Shown: piece after piece, positions 60,299-64,000 of the stretch
Numbering within the stretch: position 1 is the stretch's first letter
Layout of the letters: every line of letters starts with the position of its first letter
Assembly (NCBI GenBank): GCA_963718375.1
Contig: CAVQZD010000005.1
Coordinates: 1,296,000-1,359,999 of the forward strand
Direction: 5' to 3'
DNA: 64,000 nucleotides
From: RBG-16-64-13 sp963718375
GTDB lineage: Bacteria > Actinomycetota > Thermoleophilia > RBG-16-64-13
Program-made: the position numbers and the translations under genes
The notes under the pieces: model-generated
Databases searched by the model: none
What the model saw: the letters and a program-made list of their open reading frames with translations, nothing else
Told to the model about the DNA's origin: nothing

Positions 60299-61243
60299 AT
60301 GGACCCTCAGGAGCTCAAGACCAAGAAGATAGGCGTGCTGATGGGCGGCCTTTCCGGTGAGCGCGACGTCTCTCTGCGCTCGGGGGCGAACTGCCTGCGA
60401 GCACTCCTTGCCAAAGGCTACGACGCCGTGTCGGTGGACGCCGTACGGGATGTGGCCGAGCGCCTGGACGAAGAGCAGATCGAGGTCGCCTTTCTTGCTC
60501 TACATGGACGGTTCGGCGAAGACGGTACGATCCAGGGCCTGCTGGAGATGATGGGCATCCCCTACACGGGGTCAGGTGTGCTGGCCTCGGCCCTCGGCAT
60601 GAACAAAGTCGCGGCCAAGAAGGTAGTTAGGGCCAGCGGCCTGCCCACCCCTGACTACTACATTGTGGGTATGGACGAGCCGGCCTCAGCAGCGGCCACC
60701 GTTGTGGAGCGTACCCTCGGCCTACCGGTGATGCTCAAGCCGGTGGAAGAGGGCTCGAGTCTGGGAGTGACCAAGGGCTTCGACAAGGCATCGGTCCGCG
60801 TCGCTCTCGACCAGGCCCGGGCCGAGTACGGGGCGATGTTCGCCGAGCGCTTTGTCGCAGGTAGAGAGGTGACCGCGGGTGTCCTGCAAAGGGACGGGGC
60901 TGCGGAAGTGCTGCCGATCCTGGAACTGGTCCCCAAGAACGAGTTCTACGACTACGAAGCCAAATACACCAAAGGCCTTACGGATTTCGTGCTGCCCGCC
61001 GATCTGCCCGGGCCCGTGTACGCTGAGGCTGAACGCTTGGCGCTGGCAGCCTTTGAGTCACTTGGCTGTCGCGGTTACGCGCGGGTGGACATGATGATCG
61101 ACGGTCAAGGTGCGCCCTGGTTCATAGAGGTGAACACACTACCGGGCATGACCGATACCTCTGACTTGCCGGCTCAAGCTGAAGCCGCAGGTATCCCTTA
61201 TGATGACCTGGTCGAGACGATCCTTCTCACCGCTGGTGTCTGA
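60299..61243 (+). CDS. ddl: D-alanine--D-alanine ligase
   Basis: A 314-residue ATP-grasp ligase of peptidoglycan synthesis. GVLMGGLSGERDVSLRSG at the N-terminus, ALHGRFGEDGTIQGLLEMMG, PVMLKPVEEGSSLGVTKG (ATP grasp) and FIEVNTLPGMTDTSDLPAQA (metal site) are in order. A TACAGT box 7 nt before the ATG and no Shine-Dalgarno suggest leaderless transcription. Its 3' end overlaps the amidohydrolase gene. Confidence 0.95.
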   Translation: MDPQELKTKKIGVLMGGLSGERDVSLRSGANCLRALLAKGYDAVSVDAVRDVAERLDEEQIEVAFLALHGRFGEDGTIQGLLEMMGIPYTGSGVLASALGMNKVAAKKVVRASGLPTPDYYIVGMDEPASAAATVVERTLGLPVMLKPVEEGSSLGVTKGFDKASVRVALDQARAEYGAMFAERFVAGREVTAGVLQRDGAAEVLPILELVPKNEFYDYEAKYTKGLTDFVLPADLPGPVYAEAERLALAAFESLGCRGYARVDMMIDGQGAPWFIEVNTLPGMTDTSDLPAQAEAAGIPYDDLVETILLTAGV

Positions 61244-62099
61244 GCAGGCCGACAGCCCCGGCGCGCGCTCCATCGGGTTGATCGACGCGCACGTGCACGT
61301 GTTCCCCCCAGAGATGGTACGAGACAGAGAAGCCCACCTGGGCAAGGACCCCCGCTTCGACGAGCTGTATGGGTCACCGGACGCGCGCATGGCCACAGTG
61401 GAACAAGTCTTGGGGCAGATGGACGACTGCGGCGTGGAGCTCTCCGTCATCTTCGGATTCGCCTTCTCTGACATCGGGTTGTGCAGAGCGGTCAACGACT
61501 ACGTGCTCGAGGCGGTGAAGTCCCACCCTGGGCGTCTCGCCGGCCTGGCCTGCGTGCCGTGGGGGTCGCCTCGCGCTGCTGGTGAGGTAGAACGGTGTCT
61601 CGACGACGGCCTCCGTGGCTGCGGGGAGGTGGCGCCCGCCTCGGGAGACCAGCGGGAGTTGGCGGGTGTCGCCCCCGTGGCGGACGTGCTCCGCGAGAGG
61701 CACCTGCCTCTACTGGTGCACGCCAGCGAGCCCGTGGGCCACGCCTATCCCGGCAAGGGTCGCTTCACTCCTGAGGCGTGTGTGGCCCTAGCGCAGATGT
61801 ATCCGGACTTGACGCTGGTGCTCTCGCATCTTGGTGGCGGGACCTTCCTGTATGAGACGATGCCCGAACTGCGCGCAGTGCTGCGGGACGTCCTCTACGA
61901 CACAGCGGCGATCCCCTATCTGTACTCGTCAGACATATACGAGCTGGCGACTCGCGCGGTGGGCGCCGAGAAGCTGATCTTTGGCAGCGACTACCCTCTA
62001 CTGGATCCGCTCAGGTGCGTGACAGGGATCGAGCGACTCTCTGCCGACGAACAATCAGCGGTACGCGCGGGCAACGCACGGAGGGTCTACGGCGTATGA
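61200..62099 (+). CDS. Amidohydrolase 2 family metal-dependent hydrolase
   Basis: A 299-residue TIM-barrel hydrolase. IDAHVHVFPPEM near residue 28 (HxH metal motif), LPLLVHASEPVGHAYPG (near 175), LSHLGGGTFLYE (near 212) and FGSDYPLLDP (near 262) are the metal-binding and catalytic blocks. The substrate is not known; decarboxylases and lactonases occur in this family. The start is ATG 61200 or GTG 61236, both within ddl. Its stop overlaps larB (ATGA). Confidence 0.8.
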   Translation: MMTWSRRSFSPLVSEQADSPGARSIGLIDAHVHVFPPEMVRDREAHLGKDPRFDELYGSPDARMATVEQVLGQMDDCGVELSVIFGFAFSDIGLCRAVNDYVLEAVKSHPGRLAGLACVPWGSPRAAGEVERCLDDGLRGCGEVAPASGDQRELAGVAPVADVLRERHLPLLVHASEPVGHAYPGKGRFTPEACVALAQMYPDLTLVLSHLGGGTFLYETMPELRAVLRDVLYDTAAIPYLYSSDIYELATRAVGAEKLIFGSDYPLLDPLRCVTGIERLSADEQSAVRAGNARRVYGV

Positions 62100-62908
62100 A
62101 TGAGCAAGGCCCCGGTCACGACCGGACTCGTAAGCTGCTTGAGAGACTGGCCCGAGGCGAGATCGGGGTTGACGATGTTCTGCAGGACCTCCGTCTGCTG
62201 CAGCTGGATTACCTTGGTGACTATGCCTGTCTCGACGTCAACCGTGACCGGCGCAAGGGGGTACCCGAAGTCGTCTTCGCGCCCCGCAAGACCGACCAGG
62301 CTCTCGAGGCCATCGTACGCAAGCTGTTGGAGGAGAGAGGGTTGGCCCTGGTCAGCCGCCTCGAAGCTGCTCGCGCGCACGCACTGAGGTCCTCACTCAC
62401 TGCAGGCCCATGTGCCATCACCGACTTGGAGTTCGAGTATCTTGCCGACGCAGGAGCGCTGGCCTGCCGGACCTCCGCCTACGAGTCCCCTGAACGAAGG
62501 GGGTGCGTGGGAATACTCACCGCCGGCACCTCCGACATCCCGGTCGCGGAAGAGGCAGCACTGGTGGCGTCGCACATGGGCTGTCTGGTGGAACGGGGTT
62601 ATGACGTGGGGGTCGCCGGCCTGCATCGCTTGGTCGAGCCACTCACCCGCGTGCTGCGAAACGGGGCTGAGGTCATCATCGTGGTCGCCGGCATGGAGGG
62701 AGCCTTGCCGTCTGTAGTAGGCGGCCTGGTGGATGTCCCAGTGGTCGGAGTGCCCACCTCCACCGGTTACGGCTTGGGCGGGGACGGGACAGCGGCTTTG
62801 TACTCGATGCTGCAGACCTGCTCTCCAGGAGTAGTGGTCGTGAACATAGACAACGGGGTCGGAGCCGGAGCCGCCGCAGCCCTCATGACGCATCGAAGTG
62901 ACGCGTGA
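62096..62908 (+). CDS. larB: LarB-type pyridinium-3,5-biscarboxylic acid mononucleotide synthase
   Basis: A 270-residue protein of the LarB family, related to PurE. LarB carboxylates and hydrolyses nicotinic acid adenine dinucleotide in synthesis of the nickel-pincer cofactor of lactate racemase. Blocks are TAGTSDIPVAEEAALVASHM, DVGVAGLHRL, VGVPTSTGYGLGGDG and VVVNIDNGVGAGAAAALM. No larC, larE or lactate racemase gene is visible in this window. ATG 62096 overlaps the amidohydrolase stop (ATGA) and is chosen over the open frame from 62015. Confidence 0.85.
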   Translation: MNEQGPGHDRTRKLLERLARGEIGVDDVLQDLRLLQLDYLGDYACLDVNRDRRKGVPEVVFAPRKTDQALEAIVRKLLEERGLALVSRLEAARAHALRSSLTAGPCAITDLEFEYLADAGALACRTSAYESPERRGCVGILTAGTSDIPVAEEAALVASHMGCLVERGYDVGVAGLHRLVEPLTRVLRNGAEVIIVVAGMEGALPSVVGGLVDVPVVGVPTSTGYGLGGDGTAALYSMLQTCSPGVVVVNIDNGVGAGAAAALMTHRSDA

Positions 62909-62919
62909 GCGCCGCCCGG

Positions 62920-62949
62920 TTGGAGGTCTCACAGCTTTGTCGCTAGAAT
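62920..62949 (+). promoter_or_regulatory. Promoter upstream of the DUF4330 gene
   Basis: TTGGAG at 62920-62925 and TAGAAT at 62944-62949 are separated by 18 bp. Transcription would start near 62956, leaving a 40-nt leader with AAGGAGAAG before the ATG at 62995. Confidence 0.45.
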
Positions 62950-62994
62950 ACGGCGGTGTTGTTTCTGTGACTAATGCCCTTAAGGAGAAGTCAG

Positions 62995-63510
62995 ATGGCC
63001 CGTGTTATCGACGATCGTGGGCGGTTGTTGGGGAAAATAAATATCGTGGACCTGATCGTCCTGGTGCTCATCGTAGCTTTGGCGGTCTTCTTTGGCCTGC
63101 GCGCCGGCGGCCAGGATGTCGCGGGTACAACCAGTCCCGAGAAGGTGTCGGCCAAGATCCACTTCGTGTTCGAGTTCACCGAGCTTCGCACTGTCGACGC
63201 CATACTGTCCACTGTTGACGGAACCGTGTGGGACAAGGATGGTCGCAAGATCGGCACCATTGAGAGAGTCACCTCTTCTCTGAAGGAGCCGGTAGACGTC
63301 AATACCTGGGGGTTTAACCTCAGCATCAATCTGGCGCCGGTCTATCAGGTGAACGTGGTAGTGGCAGCCGAAGGCTACCTGGAGGAGGACGGCGTCCACG
63401 TTGGGCCTTTGGCGGCCCGTGCAGGAAGCTCGCTGGAGGTCGTGGGGCCAGGTTGGGAAGGCTGGGGGCGCATCGTACAGGTGGACCATGACGCGCCTGA
63501 GTCTGAGTAG
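62995..63510 (+). CDS. DUF4330-family membrane-anchored protein
   Basis: A 171-residue protein with an N-terminal transmembrane segment (about residues 19-38, INIVDLIVLVLIVALAVFFG) and a beta-rich extracytoplasmic domain from 50 onward. The opening RGRLLGKINIVDLIVLVLI and the domain are typical of DUF4330, a family of unknown function found next to surface polysaccharide genes in Gram-positives. ATG 62995 with AAGGAGAAG upstream is the start; the frame back to 62974 is an extension. Convincing partners lie downstream only. Confidence 0.75.
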   Translation: MARVIDDRGRLLGKINIVDLIVLVLIVALAVFFGLRAGGQDVAGTTSPEKVSAKIHFVFEFTELRTVDAILSTVDGTVWDKDGRKIGTIERVTSSLKEPVDVNTWGFNLSINLAPVYQVNVVVAAEGYLEEDGVHVGPLAARAGSSLEVVGPGWEGWGRIVQVDHDAPESE

Positions 63511-63521
63511 CTCGCGCAGTC

Positions 63522-64000
63522 ATGCGTCTTTCGGAAGGGTCACTTCTCTGTAGATACGGCAGGCGGTCGCTGTCCTGGCTAGACGTGGTAGTGCGCGATT
63601 CGACGATCGTCACGGCCGTGGGCTGGTTCACCCGCGCGGCCGGTCGGGCGTTCCACGGCAGCCGGGTCTTCGGAAGCAGCAGGCTTCAGTCCAACCCACT
63701 GGAGGCGGCTGGGCAGCCACTGGCGGTCAGGGCCGTTGCGCGGCCGTACGTGTGGCTGCGAGGGTCGCTGGCGGAAGGGGCGACGGGTCGCGCCGTGCAT
63801 ACTGCCGGCGCTTGGGCAAGGCAGTCGGCCTTCCAAGAAGGTACCTGGACGCGGTTGCTCGGGGCCGCTCTGCTCGGGATGGCTCTGGGTCGGGCGATCG
63901 ATTCCGCTGCAGTTGTCGCGGCCGTCATGGCGGCGGTCGGACTGCTGCTCGCCGTCTGGGGCCCTCAGTTCGTCATGGCGGCCGGAGACAGCCTGGTGTT
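63522..64000 (+). CDS. Putative polytopic membrane protein, N-terminal part (truncated by window edge), possibly O-antigen ligase-like
   Basis: The first 159 codons of an open frame starting at ATG 63522, 11 bp after the DUF4330 gene. Most of the first 115 residues are hydrophilic (RDSTIVTAVGWFTRAAGRAF). Two hydrophobic segments follow near residues 117-145 (LLGAALLGMALGRAI and VVAAVMAAVGLLLAVWGP). O-antigen ligase-type proteins follow DUF4330 genes in some Gram-positives and have similar long N-termini, so that is my guess. The family cannot be confirmed from this fragment. Confidence 0.4.
   Translation, partial: MRLSEGSLLCRYGRRSLSWLDVVVRDSTIVTAVGWFTRAAGRAFHGSRVFGSSRLQSNPLEAAGQPLAVRAVARPYVWLRGSLAEGATGRAVHTAGAWARQSAFQEGTWTRLLGAALLGMALGRAIDSAAVVAAVMAAVGLLLAVWGPQFVMAAGDSLV

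Overview
The window is a GC-rich, densely packed bacterial chromosome segment centred on the replication origin. It carries the ribosomal-protein/RNase P/insertase/tRNA-modification/segregation cluster (rpmH, rnpA, yidD, yidC, jag, mnmE, a TrmFO/MnmG-like gene, mnmG, rsmG, parA, parB) on the minus strand and dnaA, dnaN, an S4 gene, recF, dciA, gyrB, gyrA on the plus strand. These diverge from about 44.4-45.1 kb. Gene content suggests a deep-branching, probably anaerobic or facultative member of Actinomycetota (Coriobacteriia or Geothermincolia-like). This is inferred from the DnaQ-UvrC fusion, MnmE/MnmG next to parAB, an Fe-S (class I) fumarase coupled to a four-subunit succinate dehydrogenase/fumarate reductase, LarB, TrpB2-type TrpB and GH57 amylases. 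No 16S gene is present to test it.

Layout. 0-6.6 kb: minus-strand type II fatty-acid operon (fabZ, fabH, fabD, fabG, fabF, accD, accA) ending in a truncated rarA. 6.7-17.8 kb: DnaQ-UvrC-like protein, small HTH protein, moeA, FlgM-like gene with a sigma-28-like promoter, a membrane protein with a degenerate M28-like domain, corA, a YdiJ-like FAD/Fe-S dehydrogenase, lgt and a tautomerase. 17.8-22.5 kb: fumarase-succinate dehydrogenase/fumarate reductase operon. 22.5-27.2 kb: trpS, cyclase-family hydrolase, lipoprotein, DUF72 protein, trpB. 27.3-33.4 kb: glucan cluster (GT5-like synthase and two GH57 enzymes) coupled to rlmN. 33.5-44.4 kb: cobO, roadblock protein, unknown protein, parB, parA, rsmG, mnmG (with an internal perfect parS), TrmFO-like gene, mnmE, jag, yidC, yidD, rnpA, rpmH. 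44.4-47.75 kb: putative bipartite origin around a GHKL-ATPase/HTH gene and dnaA. 47.75-55.7 kb: replication genes and gyrase. 55.8-64 kb: zinc peptidase, a CobB/CbiA-like pseudo-enzyme, chorismate mutase, BFN-domain protein, tRNA-Ile and tRNA-Ala, a membrane protein with a degenerate GGDEF-like domain, ddl, amidohydrolase, larB, a DUF4330 protein and a truncated membrane protein.

Most of the window is housekeeping. The unusual parts are proteins that keep a family fold but seem to have lost catalytic residues (the CobB/CbiA-like, M28-like, GGDEF-like and GIY-YIG-like domains), the TrmFO/MnmG-like gene between mnmE and mnmG, and the ATPase/HTH regulator inside the origin. Several genes without a Shine-Dalgarno have a -10-like hexamer 7-9 nt before the start codon, suggesting leaderless transcription. 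All functional calls come from reading motifs by eye; no search was run.
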